56,794 nt of DNA from positions 1 through 56,794 of the IMG/VR virus record IMGVR_UViG_3300032308_002493, one strand, 5' to 3'. Source of the stretch: a virus. Of this stretch, positions 35,147-43,219 are shown piece after piece (the stretch's first letter is position 1; each line of letters opens with the position of its first letter). The translations under genes and the position numbers were made by a program. Under the pieces are notes generated by a model, which was not told where the DNA came from, did not search any database, and saw only the letters and a list, made by a program, of their open reading frames with translations.

Positions 35147-35392
35147 ATGACCAACTACCTCGTCTCTACAAACGACCGTCAACAGTCTCGATCTATTGCG
35201 GCTGAAAGCCCTGGTGATGCCATGCAGCTATTTCTAAGCCAGCGCTTTGCAAGTTTTGCGCTGGCCCACTGGACAGCCAATGGCCGCGAATGGTTTTACG
35301 ACGTGTGCGTCAAAGTTGGCGACGGCCCGTACCGCATGGGCCGCGATGCCGTTGCTTCTATCCGTGGCCACGTTCAGGCTGTTGATGCTTGA
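35147..35392 (+). CDS. Small protein under the conserved promoter, unknown
   Basis: An 81-residue protein from ATG 35147, 44 bases after the -10 box. Pattern: SRSIAAESPGDAMQLFLSQR, then FALAHWTANGREWFYDV. Mixed alpha/beta with no recognised motif. Its strong dedicated promoter hints that it is made in quantity, possibly early or as a regulator. Confidence 0.55.
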   Translation: MTNYLVSTNDRQQSRSIAAESPGDAMQLFLSQRFASFALAHWTANGREWFYDVCVKVGDGPYRMGRDAVASIRGHVQAVDA

Positions 35393-35475
35393 TTGCCGCA
35401 ACCTGCCGGGCGCCTATCCCGGCAACCCACTCACCAACAGTTAAACCATGGCATCAAACAATCTTTTTCAAAGTG

Positions 35476-35733
35476 GTGACCATTGATCCCACGGCCGCGG
35501 CCAGGATGCAGCGGTGGCGCGATCGGCAAAAGGGGCTGGAGCCGCAGAGGCCCACCTGCCAGGGCTGCGGCAAACTGCACAACGGGGCCAAAGCCCCTTT
35601 TTGCCGCATCTGCTGGCAAAGCCAAACGCCAGAGGGCAGGGCCGATCGCGCCGCCCGGGTTGCCAAGGCCAAGGCCAAGGCCAAGCAGCGGGCAGCCAGC
35701 TCAGCCTCTGGCAAGCTGCAAACTGGGGCATAG
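35476..35733 (+). CDS. Small zinc-ribbon protein
   Basis: An 85-residue basic protein, start uncertain (GTG 35473 or 35476, or TTG 35389). It contains a zinc-ribbon pattern CQGCGKLHNGAKAPFCRICW, two CxxC pairs 12-16 residues apart. The tail is Lys/Ala-rich (RVAKAKAKAKQR), consistent with nucleic acid binding. It overlaps nothing and lies between the promoter-driven gene and terminase. Confidence 0.5.
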   Translation: MTIDPTAAARMQRWRDRQKGLEPQRPTCQGCGKLHNGAKAPFCRICWQSQTPEGRADRAARVAKAKAKAKQRAASSASGKLQTGA

Positions 35734-35744
35734 CGGCCTGAGCC

Positions 35745-35948
35745 ATGCCCATAGCCCCTGGCAACAGCCGCAACTCAGAAAACCCCCAGCCCAAGGCCGC
35801 GGCACATCCCCCGGCGATCGACTGGGCCAACGTGGCCAGCGAGGTGAGGATCATGCGCCAGCTGGATAAGGTCCCTGGCCAGCACCACCAGGGCCAAGAA
35901 AGCCAAGGACCCACCGGCAGCCGCTCTCCTGCAGCTGTGATGCATTGA
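35745..35948 (+). CDS. Possible small protein before terminase
   Basis: A 67-residue frame with plausible start ATG 35745 but low-complexity, Pro/Gln/Ser-rich composition and no motif. It fills the gap between the zinc-ribbon gene and terminase small subunit. It may be spurious. Confidence 0.25.
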   Translation: MPIAPGNSRNSENPQPKAAAHPPAIDWANVASEVRIMRQLDKVPGQHHQGQESQGPTGSRSPAAVMH

Positions 35949-35985
35949 TGCCGAGTTGACTATCTTGGTGAATCGCCATTGATTT

Positions 35986-36438
35986 GTGAGCAGGCCCCCC
36001 ACGCCAAAACCTGCAGGGGGTGATAGCCCAAAAAAGCCGAGCAAGAAGAATCAGCCAACGAAGCTTGAGAAGATATACAGAATGCGCGAGCTGCAGACAC
36101 TCTGCAGAAATGGCTATAGCCCACTGGAGTTGCGGGATCATTGCGAGCAGCAATGGGAGATGCCGCGCCGCACTGCCAATAACTACGTTAAGGAGCTGTA
36201 TGAATCGCTGGAAGAGGCGCTAACCAGTATCAACAAGCGGCGCATTGCGCTAATTGTCTATTACCGTTTAGAAAACAGTTACAAAATTGCCAGGGCAGCA
36301 AAAAACCCCAGCGCCATGATTCAGGCCTGTGTGGCCCAGGCTAACCTGTTTATTGAGCGGGCTCCGGATGATGCGGTGGCGGCCCACCAGCAGAGCCGTG
36401 AGGCGGCTGTTATCGATCCCGCCGAGGATTTTGATTAG
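35986..36438 (+). CDS. Terminase small subunit
   Basis: A 150-residue protein starting with GTG 35986. Basic Lys/Pro-rich N-terminus, then an HTH-like helical domain (MRELQTLCRNGYSPLELRDH, PRRTANNYVKELYESLEEAL) and a helical oligomerisation part (QACVAQANLFIERAPDDA). It recognises packaging DNA and hands it to the large subunit, whose gene starts three bases downstream. Confidence 0.7.
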   Translation: MSRPPTPKPAGGDSPKKPSKKNQPTKLEKIYRMRELQTLCRNGYSPLELRDHCEQQWEMPRRTANNYVKELYESLEEALTSINKRRIALIVYYRLENSYKIARAAKNPSAMIQACVAQANLFIERAPDDAVAAHQQSREAAVIDPAEDFD

Positions 36439-36440
36439 CG

Positions 36441-37904
36441 ATGGTATCGCTGATTGTTCGGCCGCCCAGCATCGTTGATTGGTATTCACCGGATCCGCTG
36501 ATTGGTGGCCCGGCCAAGGCCCAGCCCTGGGAGTCGCTGCCTGGGAAGTGGCCAGATTTTGCGGCGCAAACCCAGATCGCGTCGGGTGGCCGGCACATTC
36601 CGTTTATACCCTTTGCCGCTCAGCGGGAGCTGATAAAAATACACCGCAAGGTGCAAAACGTCTATGTACTGAAGAGCCGGCAGATTGGCATTTCCGAAGT
36701 GATAATCAATTACAAGCTTTGTCAAGCCTGCCGCCGGCCGGCCTGGACCGGTGTGGTGTTCTCCAAAACGGGCGATGACGCCAGCGAGCTGGCAGCCCGC
36801 ATCAAAGGGCAAGCCGCCTCGCTCCGCGATCGGTGCCCCAAATTCGCCAAAGATTCAGCCAGAAAGCTAGTTTTTGAAGGCTTCGGCTCGCTCCACTTCC
36901 TGCCCCCCACCGAGCGGGCCGCCAGGGGTATCCCCTCTGCTGCCTCGATCCTGTTTGACGAAGCGGCGTTCATCTCCAAGCTTGCCGGTATTGAGCAGGG
37001 CGCCCTGCCCTCCACTTCGCTGCTGGGCGACTTTGCCCGCCACCTGTGGGTCACAACCCCCAACGGCCGCAGCGGCACCTTCTCCGACCACTGGCACGCA
37101 GACCACGGGGAAGTGGTGGTGGACCCCACCCCCATGGGGGTTAATGGCATCCCCAGATTGCGCATCTCTCCCGACAATCAATACGCCAAGGTTTGTATTC
37201 ACTATTCCCAGCATCCGGTTTACGGCGTGGATCCGGATTGGGCAGAAAAGTTTCGCCGCAAGCGTCAGCTCAGCCAGCAGCAATGGCGCAGTGAATTTGA
37301 ACTGGATTTCACCGCTTCTGACTACGAGATATTTGCCCACGATCTGATTGAAGCCGCAGAGGCGGCCGGGGGCTGGGATGCCCCCACCTGGGGCCACAGC
37401 TATGTGCTGGGCATCGATCCCAATGGCGGTGGCGGCGATGCCTTCTGCGGCCTGGTGCTCGATGTAACCGAGAGCCCTTGGCGGGTGGTGGCCGGGTTCA
37501 ATGAATCTGGCTGCAGCCGCGACTACGGCCTGCAGCGCTGCGCCAGGCTGATTGATGAATACGGCCCCACGCTGGTGGCCGTGGAAAAAAACGGCGTCGG
37601 GGCGGCAGTGGCGGAGGCCCTGTGTCTACTGCGGCCCGGCACTGAGCTGGAGGAGATCTACACACTTGGCCCCAACAAAATCACAATGACCGATCGGCTG
37701 GTGTTGCTGCTGGAGCAGGGCGAGCTCACCATCCCACCCAACAGCTATGTGGGCAGCGAGATGCGCAATTTCCGCCAAACAGAAAAGGGCGACCGCAAAG
37801 CCGCCCCAGGTCACCATGATGATGCGGTAATGGCCCTGGCCATGGCCGGGCAAGCCGGCGCCAGGATCAGGCCCCTAACTAACAGCTGGATTTCAATGAT
37901 TTAG
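36441..37904 (+). CDS. Terminase large subunit
   Basis: A 487-residue packaging motor. The ATPase domain has a Walker A-like KSRQIGIS (residues ~78-85) and Walker B ILFDEAAF (Asp173, Glu174). Coupling motif VTTPNG is near 198. The RNase H-like nuclease domain has GIDPNGGG (Asp326), VAVEKNG and HHDDAVMA (Asp460/461). Both active sites appear intact. Adjacent small subunit and downstream portal (41189) make up the packaging module. Confidence 0.9.
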   Translation: MVSLIVRPPSIVDWYSPDPLIGGPAKAQPWESLPGKWPDFAAQTQIASGGRHIPFIPFAAQRELIKIHRKVQNVYVLKSRQIGISEVIINYKLCQACRRPAWTGVVFSKTGDDASELAARIKGQAASLRDRCPKFAKDSARKLVFEGFGSLHFLPPTERAARGIPSAASILFDEAAFISKLAGIEQGALPSTSLLGDFARHLWVTTPNGRSGTFSDHWHADHGEVVVDPTPMGVNGIPRLRISPDNQYAKVCIHYSQHPVYGVDPDWAEKFRRKRQLSQQQWRSEFELDFTASDYEIFAHDLIEAAEAAGGWDAPTWGHSYVLGIDPNGGGGDAFCGLVLDVTESPWRVVAGFNESGCSRDYGLQRCARLIDEYGPTLVAVEKNGVGAAVAEALCLLRPGTELEEIYTLGPNKITMTDRLVLLLEQGELTIPPNSYVGSEMRNFRQTEKGDRKAAPGHHDDAVMALAMAGQAGARIRPLTNSWISMI

Positions 37905-37997
37905 CTGTTAGTGCGTGCACTACGCCGCAAAAAATAAAATCCTTAGCTTGCTGCTCTTGTGGTAATTGATCAAAGGGCACAAGACAAGGATGCTGCT

Positions 37998-38180
37998 TCA
38001 ATTGACTTCGCGCGCCACTCGGGCAATTTGTTCTAAAGCTTGGCAATAAGCACGATTGACTTCGTGCGCCACTCGGGCAATTTCAATCAGATCGTGGGCA
38101 AATTGTTCTGAAGCTTGGCAATAAGCACGATTGACTTCGTGCGCCACTCGGGCAATTTGTTCTGGAGTCATTTCAGTCAT
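37998..38180 (-). CDS. RyR-domain-like helix repeated three times
   Basis: A 60-residue protein made almost wholly of three copies of IARVAHEVNRAYCQA, the sequence that opens the RyR-type domain found in phage and bacterial proteins (where it is followed by a GD/Trp part). The rest of the domain is missing. DNA copies begin at 38001, 38055 and 38130. Its start overlaps the methyltransferase stop by eight bases, so it is downstream in the same transcript. Truncated or shuffled domain; function unknown. Confidence 0.5.
   Translation of the reverse strand: MTEMTPEQIARVAHEVNRAYCQASEQFAHDLIEIARVAHEVNRAYCQALEQIARVAREVN
38001..38172. repeat. Three in-frame direct repeats of about 54 bases
   Basis: The unit ATTGACTTCG-(C/T)-GCGCCACTCG (21 bases shown in parts) followed by GGCAATTTG recurs at 38001, 38055 and 38130. 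The intervals of 54 and 75 bases differ by a 21-base insertion (AATCAGATCGTGGGCAAA region near 38085-38103), both multiples of three. Confidence 0.7.
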
Positions 38181-39130
38181 TGGGTGGGGTGGGTTGTTGT
38201 GCAGGATGTGGGGCCCCTGAGCTGGGGGCTGGGTGGGCGTGATGTAGCTCTAAAACTCTTGCCAGTGGCACCATTGCCACCTGGGGAACCACGGCATTGC
38301 CCAGGGCCTTTAGGCGGTCCACCCTACCGGAAAACCCATCATCTCCTCGACAAATAACGGGTTTAGATAGGTAGCTGCGCCAGTTGGGATCAAGTCTGGC
38401 AATCGCTGCGGGCCATTGCGGCCGCGGGCTTCCCAGTTGGTGCGACCCTTCCAATCGTTGGCTGTAGGAGTGAGCAGCATCTGCCCCATCGCCGTCTCCA
38501 GGTTCCGGTGTTGCCGAGTCGCCTCCTTGTGCAGCTCGCAGGTCATTGCAACATTGGCTCGGGGAGTGGGAAGCAAATCCCGAAGCCTGGTCGCCAGCTC
38601 GCGGCTCTTGGTATCGGGCCTGGCCCGGGCTTTGTCTCGCCCACGCTCCCCATCGCTCGCTTTGGGGGTAGGCAACGCACCACCAGCGATCTCGTTGATG
38701 GCAGGCTCCCACAGCCGCTGCTGGTATGCACGCCCATTCCGTGTCATACCCTGCCGTGGCCAGGGATCCAAGAATGTCTCCCAACCCATTAGCAGTGATT
38801 GCTGCCACGTTCTCCAAGACGACGTAGCGGGGTTCCACCAAACAAATGACCCTAAGCAATTCGTAAAAGAGCCCCGATCGTTCACCAACCAGGCCGGCTT
38901 TCTTTCCCGCCTGGCTGATGTCTTGGCAGGGGAATCCGCCGCAAATAATGTCAGCTGATCCCAGGGGGGGTAAAGGTGCATATGTCATCGTGAATTCGAA
39001 CATTGGGCCAGTGCTTAGCAAGAATGCGCTGGCAAAACGGCTCACGTTCTACAAACTGAATTGTTTCAATGCCACCGAGCCAGCGAGCTGCCAGGCTGAA
39101 GCCGCCAATGCCGCTGAAGGTGTCAATCAT
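38173..39130 (-). CDS. C5 cytosine methyltransferase split by a frameshift
   Basis: The combined sequence contains the Dcm-type motifs: I (FSGIGGFSLAAR), IV with the catalytic cysteine (GGFPCQDIS), VI (VVLENVAAI), VIII (QRDRWW) and X (KALGNAVVPQVA). Motif I is in one frame (ATG 39130, alternative 39154, stop at 38951). The rest is in another, with an overlap starting near 38991. The switch occurs at a run of seven C on the minus strand (38970-38964). It may be inactive, phase-variable, or a sequencing error. Target specificity is not readable. Phage methylases usually protect DNA from host restriction. Confidence 0.65.
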
Positions 39131-39168
39131 GCGGAGGGGCGCAGCTGAAGCCATTGATCTGTGGTGTT

Positions 39169-39190
39169 GGGGCCCCAATTCAGGGGCCCC
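39169..39190. terminator. Strong hairpin between the two minus genes
   Basis: GGGGCCCC (39169-39176), six-base loop, GGGGCCCC (39183-39190). The stem is perfect and each arm is itself palindromic. There is no long T-run, so factor-independent termination is uncertain. It separates the membrane gene from the methyltransferase. Confidence 0.4.
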
Positions 39191-39235
39191 TTAAGGATTA
39201 GGCCGCCATGCCCTGGGGATGCGGGCGGCGGGGCA

Positions 39236-39742
39236 TCAGGGCAGCGACGGCTTCGTCATCCCAGCCATCGGCCTGGAGCCAGCCGGCCAGGGAGACACGG
39301 CGGCGGGGGAGACACGGCGGCGGGGGGCAGGGGCCAACACCGGCACATGGGGGGCTGCTGGGGCTGTGGGCGCCACCGGTGCGGCTGGCTGTTGCTCGGC
39401 TGGCTGCTCAGCCCCTGGCTGCTCAGCCCTTGGCTGTTCAGCCTTTTGTTGGTGCTGGGTGGGATCGGCCAGATCCCCGGCGATGGCGGCCAGCCAGTTG
39501 TTAAGGGCCTCCACCGCCAGACGGGTGGCGCGGCCTGCCTGCCAGGTGCCCCGCACCAGGGCACCGGCGAGCTCGACGGCCAGCCAGATGGCGGCGATCA
39601 CTGGCAGGGTGCGCTGGGCCGCGGCATGCAGGTGCTGGCCCCAATCGGCGCGGGCAATTGCCTGGATGTGGGGTGCGGCAGTCCTGGCTGCTGTTTCGGC
39701 TGCGGCTGCAGCGGTTTCAACTGTGGCGAGAAAGCTTTTCAT
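39236..39742 (-). CDS. Membrane protein with Ala/Pro-rich tail
   Basis: A 168-residue protein. The first 45 residues are an Ala-rich helix, then a hydrophobic segment (TLPVIAAIWLAVELAGALV, about 44-64), followed by a Glu/Gln/Pro/Ala-rich disordered part with repeated AEQP units and a basic end. Expressed from promoter member 3, 46 bases upstream of its ATG. Could be a superinfection-exclusion or lysis-control protein; no family recognised. Confidence 0.5.
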   Translation of the reverse strand: MKSFLATVETAAAAAETAARTAAPHIQAIARADWGQHLHAAAQRTLPVIAAIWLAVELAGALVRGTWQAGRATRLAVEALNNWLAAIAGDLADPTQHQQKAEQPRAEQPGAEQPAEQQPAAPVAPTAPAAPHVPVLAPAPRRRVSPAAVSPWPAGSRPMAGMTKPSLP

Positions 39743-39787
39743 TTTTTTTTTTGCTGGGTGGCGGGGCCCCTCGGCCCCGGTCCTTGC

Positions 39788-39816
39788 ACTGTAGCGCGTC
39801 CGTAACGGAGTTGCAA
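39788..39816 (-). promoter_or_regulatory. Promoter family member 3
   Basis: Minus strand TTGCAA (39816-39811), 17-base spacer, TACAGT (39793-39788). The 20 bases at 39788-39807 are identical in members 1 and 2. The downstream leader shares GGACCGGnGCCGAGGGGCCCC with member 2. A run of 11 A residues precedes the ATG of the membrane gene. Confidence 0.75.
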
Positions 39817-39989
39817 GATGCTGAGCAATGCGGATTCATATTCCGCAACGGGGAAGCCAAGCACCAGCGGTTATGAATGCCAGCCGGCTGGTGTTCAGGA
39901 TTTGATCTGGGCTAGCAAACCGGGCATTGGCTGCGTTTGTAGCCTGGCCCCATCAATGCGGGCATCAGGTGCAGCTCACCCTGGGGATC

Positions 39990-40151
39990 ATGCTGTTGTA
40001 TGTGCTGTATTCACTTGGTTGCGTATGGCGCTGGCATCGCGCCCCTCGCCTGTCGCTGCGGCGTCAAGCCAAGGCCTTAGCGATGGGCGCAGGATTTGCT
40101 GTTGGCAGCCGGCGGCACCGCAGTCGCCACCGGACTGGAGTGCTGGGTTAA
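39990..40151 (+). CDS. Possible small membrane protein
   Basis: A 53-residue frame from ATG 39990: a hydrophobic N-terminus (MLLYVLYSLGCVW) then a very basic tail (HRAPRLSLRRQAKA). Its stop overlaps the sigma factor gene by four bases. No supporting operon; could be spurious. Confidence 0.25.
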   Translation: MLLYVLYSLGCVWRWHRAPRLSLRRQAKALAMGAGFAVGSRRHRSRHRTGVLG

Positions 40152-41068
40152 ACCAGAAGCAGCTGTTCGCTGGACAGCGCCGGCAGTCCGGCCTCGACCC
40201 GCTCCCACATTGTTTTGAGATGGGCCTCACCGCGCCTGGTCAGCACGCCGACCTGGCTGGTCGAGAAAGTTTTTGGTGCATGCCAATCAGCCATCAAATT
40301 GGCGGTCTCCTGTTGCGAAAGCTCATGGATCAGCCGCAATTGCATCGCGCTGGATTCCTCGGCCGGCAACAGTGCCAGCAGCCGCCACAACTGCTCCTGC
40401 TGTTCCTCCTGCTCCAGTTTTTCGTATTGCTGCTGCTTGCCCTGGGTGGCGCAGGGAAGAATGTCCTCCAGCGAGTGGCCGCTCTCCAGCCGTACTGATG
40501 TGCTGCCGCAGCCCTGAGCCTTCATTGCAGCCTGCACCCGCTCAAGGCCCTCAATTGTTTTGAGCCCTGCCATCTCCACCAGCTGCGCTTTGCTGAGCTG
40601 TTCAGTGGCAGTGGAAAGCACTTTTTTTACCCGATGAACATCATCGGTGGTGTTCACCGGTACGCGAATTAAACTGCTTCTATCGTTTACCGCTCTTTTG
40701 ATTCCTTGCTTTATCCACCAAAATGCGTAGGTGGAAAAAAGCCAACCCCGACAGGGGTCAAACATCTCGGCGGCGTGTTGAAGGCTGATTGCGCCCTCCT
40801 GAATCAACTCCTCCATCGGGGCCCGATGCTGATAGGGGCGGGCACATTTAATCACCAAACCCATGTTGCCCAGCACCATTCGATCCCGAGCCCGCCGGCC
40901 CCGACCGACCACCTTCTTGGGTGCTTGGTCGGGCCCCGTGGGCCAGTCCATCCAGGCGCGGATGTCGCGGCCATAGGCGATCTGCTGATTTGGCGTGGGG
41001 ATTGGATGCTTGCCAATAACGTTGTCCAAAATGCTGTCCACCACAGTGGGCAACCGCCGCTCTCCCAT
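40148..41068 (-). CDS. Phage-encoded sigma70-family factor
   Basis: A 306-residue protein with region 2 clearly present: RMVLGNMGLVIKCARPYQ, EELIQEGAISLQHAAEMFD, FSTYAFWWIKQGIKRAV and SSLIRVPV, matching RpoD-type DNA-melting and -10 recognition. Region 3 follows, and a weaker region 4 (HELSQQETANLMADWHA, VGVLTRRGEAHLKTM). It resembles group-2 alternative sigma factors. It could redirect host polymerase to phage promoters, and the three conserved promoters in this window are natural targets to test. Transcribed leftward beside promoter member 3. Confidence 0.8.
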   Translation of the reverse strand: MGERRLPTVVDSILDNVIGKHPIPTPNQQIAYGRDIRAWMDWPTGPDQAPKKVVGRGRRARDRMVLGNMGLVIKCARPYQHRAPMEELIQEGAISLQHAAEMFDPCRGWLFSTYAFWWIKQGIKRAVNDRSSLIRVPVNTTDDVHRVKKVLSTATEQLSKAQLVEMAGLKTIEGLERVQAAMKAQGCGSTSVRLESGHSLEDILPCATQGKQQQYEKLEQEEQQEQLWRLLALLPAEESSAMQLRLIHELSQQETANLMADWHAPKTFSTSQVGVLTRRGEAHLKTMWERVEAGLPALSSEQLLLV

Positions 41069-41188
41069 GGCCTGCTTTAACGCAACGCACCATGAATATA
41101 TTGCGGCTGCATCCCGGCTGCAGGATAAAGCGACGGCGGCGTGGTTTTATCCGCCCCGCTGCCTAGCCTGGCCCAGGCGCCATTCCCC

Positions 41189-43219
41189 ATGTCCGGTCAA
41201 TCCCCTCCATTGCTAGAGGAGCGCAACGATGGCGTGTTGATCAATGCGCTGACGCGCATGGGCACCAGCCGTGACCGCTCCAGCTACACGGCCATAGCTC
41301 CAGTTCGCTTGCTGCAAGAGGAAGAGCTGGACAACCTCTACGTGAGCAGTTGGCTTTGCCGTCGGGTGGTGGACCTGGTTGCCAGTGAAGCCACCAGGTC
41401 CGGCTGGGGTATCGCCGTGGGAGGCGATGTGAATGAGGCCCAAAAAAAGCGCCTCGACAAACTGGTATCGGCCGGGGAAAGCCTGGGCATTCGAGATCAT
41501 GTGCGCGAGGCCTTGCGCATGGCACGCCACCATGGCGGGGCGGTGATTGTGCTGTTGCTCGACGACGGGCTACCAATCAGCAAGCCCGTGGATCCCAAAC
41601 GGCTGCGCTCGATTCGGGGCCTGTACGCGATGGATCGCTGGCGCATCTGGCCTGCCCCTGGTTGGTCTGGGGTGGGCGCACCGGATCGTTATCAATTTGT
41701 TGTATATCAAGACGACGATTTGAAGCGAGCGGGAATGGATGAGCAGGAAATAGGGGTGCCAATTCATAGTTCCCGTTTGCTGCGCTTTGACGGCGACCCC
41801 CTGCCCCCCAGGCTTAAAGGCCAGAACAACTGGTGGGGCGTGTCTGTGCTGCAGAGCCTCTGGGAGGTGTTTAAACGATATGAAACCGGACAGAAAAGCG
41901 GATCGGCCATCCTCGACGATTTCAGCCTTTTTGTGCAAAAAATAAAGGGTTTAGGCCAGATGGTGGCCAATGGGAAGGAGGCGGCAATTCAGGCCCGGCT
42001 GGAACTAAACGGCCTATGCCGGTCTGTGTTGGGAGGCATTGCCATCGATGCCGACGGCGAGGACGTTGCCTGGATCACCCGATCCCTGGGGGGCATCGAT
42101 ACGGTGATCGGCAAGCTGGAAACGGAAGTGCAGGGGGCCTCCAGGATCCCCCACACCAAGCTCTGGGGCGCGTCCCCCAGCGGTCTGGGGGCCAATGGCC
42201 GATCAGAGGATGCCGCGTTCGCAATGGAGGTGGGCCAGCAGCAGCAGGATCATTTGGATCGGCCCCTGCGCCGCTTTTACGAGCTGCTGGCTGCCTGTTC
42301 CCGCGGGCCCGCAGCCATGGAGCTGCCAGAAGACTGGAAAATCGATTTCCACGACACCTTTGTGCTTTCGGATTCAGAGGAAGCCGAGCTGCGCTCCAAA
42401 CAAGCAACCACAGATACCGCCTATATCAGGGAGCAGGTGATCACACCTACGGAGGTGGCGCTGGCTCGATTCAGCGGCGCCAAATTCTCCATGGAGACCG
42501 TGCTGCTCAACCGGGAAGCGGATGGCTCCATCCCCCAGCCCGATGAGGGCCCCGGCCCCGATTTTGGTGGTGACCTGGAATCGGCAGACACCACCGGCGG
42601 CGACCCAGCCAGCGGTGATACCCCCGATGAGCCCACCGCTCCAGCCGCATCAGCGGCGGCCGGCACCGCCGAGCTCACGCCAGAGGAGCAGGCCGCCGCG
42701 GCCAGGGGTGACGGCCTGGCAGGCGCCAGCGATCCCCGAGAGGATGGCTGTTGCTCCGCCTGCGATGAAGAGGTTGCGCAGCAGCAAAAAGACACCTCCG
42801 CACCGGAGGAAGAGCCCATCCCGGATGACGGCCAGGCCCTGGCTGCGGCCATCGCCCAGCGGATTGCCAAGCCCGGCAGCGCTCGGCGCCGCGGCAGGCG
42901 GGCTGGTGTGCGGGCCGATGGGGCTCGAATCACCGGCCGGCGGGTGGTGGCGGGCGTGCCGCTGGAGGTGCGGGCCGATGGTTCCGCCGCCCTGGTGGGC
43001 CCCTACGGCCAGCCAATTGCGAGGCTGAATGCAGCGGTAGGTTTTGACAGCGAGGGGCTGTGGGAGGTGCTGGGAGCTGGCGGCCAGTGGTGCGCTGTGG
43101 TGGGAGTGAACGATGCCGAGCTGGTGAGCACCGCGGCAGGGGCCAGCGCCCGGGTGAGGCGGCTGGATGGACTCGATTTGATCGCCATGGGTGTGAGGTG
43201 CGACAGCTATGGGAATTGA
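41189..43219 (+). CDS. Portal protein (DUF1073-type)
   Basis: A 676-residue protein from ATG 41189 (an alternative ATG at 41141 adds 16). The first ~430 residues match DUF1073/HI1409-like portals: NLYVSSWLCRRVVDLVASEA, SRLLRFDGDPLPPR, WGVSVLQSLWEVFKRYE and FHDTFVLSDSEEAELRS. The ring is the gate for DNA. The C-terminal ~230 residues are extra: an acidic Ala/Pro/Gly-rich linker with DGCCSACDEE, a basic patch (GSARRRGRRAGVR) and a beta domain. It overlaps MuF by 11 bases. Confidence 0.75.
   Translation: MSGQSPPLLEERNDGVLINALTRMGTSRDRSSYTAIAPVRLLQEEELDNLYVSSWLCRRVVDLVASEATRSGWGIAVGGDVNEAQKKRLDKLVSAGESLGIRDHVREALRMARHHGGAVIVLLLDDGLPISKPVDPKRLRSIRGLYAMDRWRIWPAPGWSGVGAPDRYQFVVYQDDDLKRAGMDEQEIGVPIHSSRLLRFDGDPLPPRLKGQNNWWGVSVLQSLWEVFKRYETGQKSGSAILDDFSLFVQKIKGLGQMVANGKEAAIQARLELNGLCRSVLGGIAIDADGEDVAWITRSLGGIDTVIGKLETEVQGASRIPHTKLWGASPSGLGANGRSEDAAFAMEVGQQQQDHLDRPLRRFYELLAACSRGPAAMELPEDWKIDFHDTFVLSDSEEAELRSKQATTDTAYIREQVITPTEVALARFSGAKFSMETVLLNREADGSIPQPDEGPGPDFGGDLESADTTGGDPASGDTPDEPTAPAASAAAGTAELTPEEQAAAARGDGLAGASDPREDGCCSACDEEVAQQQKDTSAPEEEPIPDDGQALAAAIAQRIAKPGSARRRGRRAGVRADGARITGRRVVAGVPLEVRADGSAALVGPYGQPIARLNAAVGFDSEGLWEVLGAGGQWCAVVGVNDAELVSTAAGASARVRRLDGLDLIAMGVRCDSYGN

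Noticed and set aside
38001-38172. Possible CRISPR array
   Set aside because: Only three copies, repeats are long and coding, with no unique spacers of constant length.
39818-40498. 226-codon plus-strand frame overlapping the sigma factor
   Set aside because: Mostly antisense to the sigma gene, whose domains are clear.
42016-42546. Plus-strand frame inside the portal gene
   Set aside because: Alternative frame of the portal, arginine-rich composition typical of shadows.
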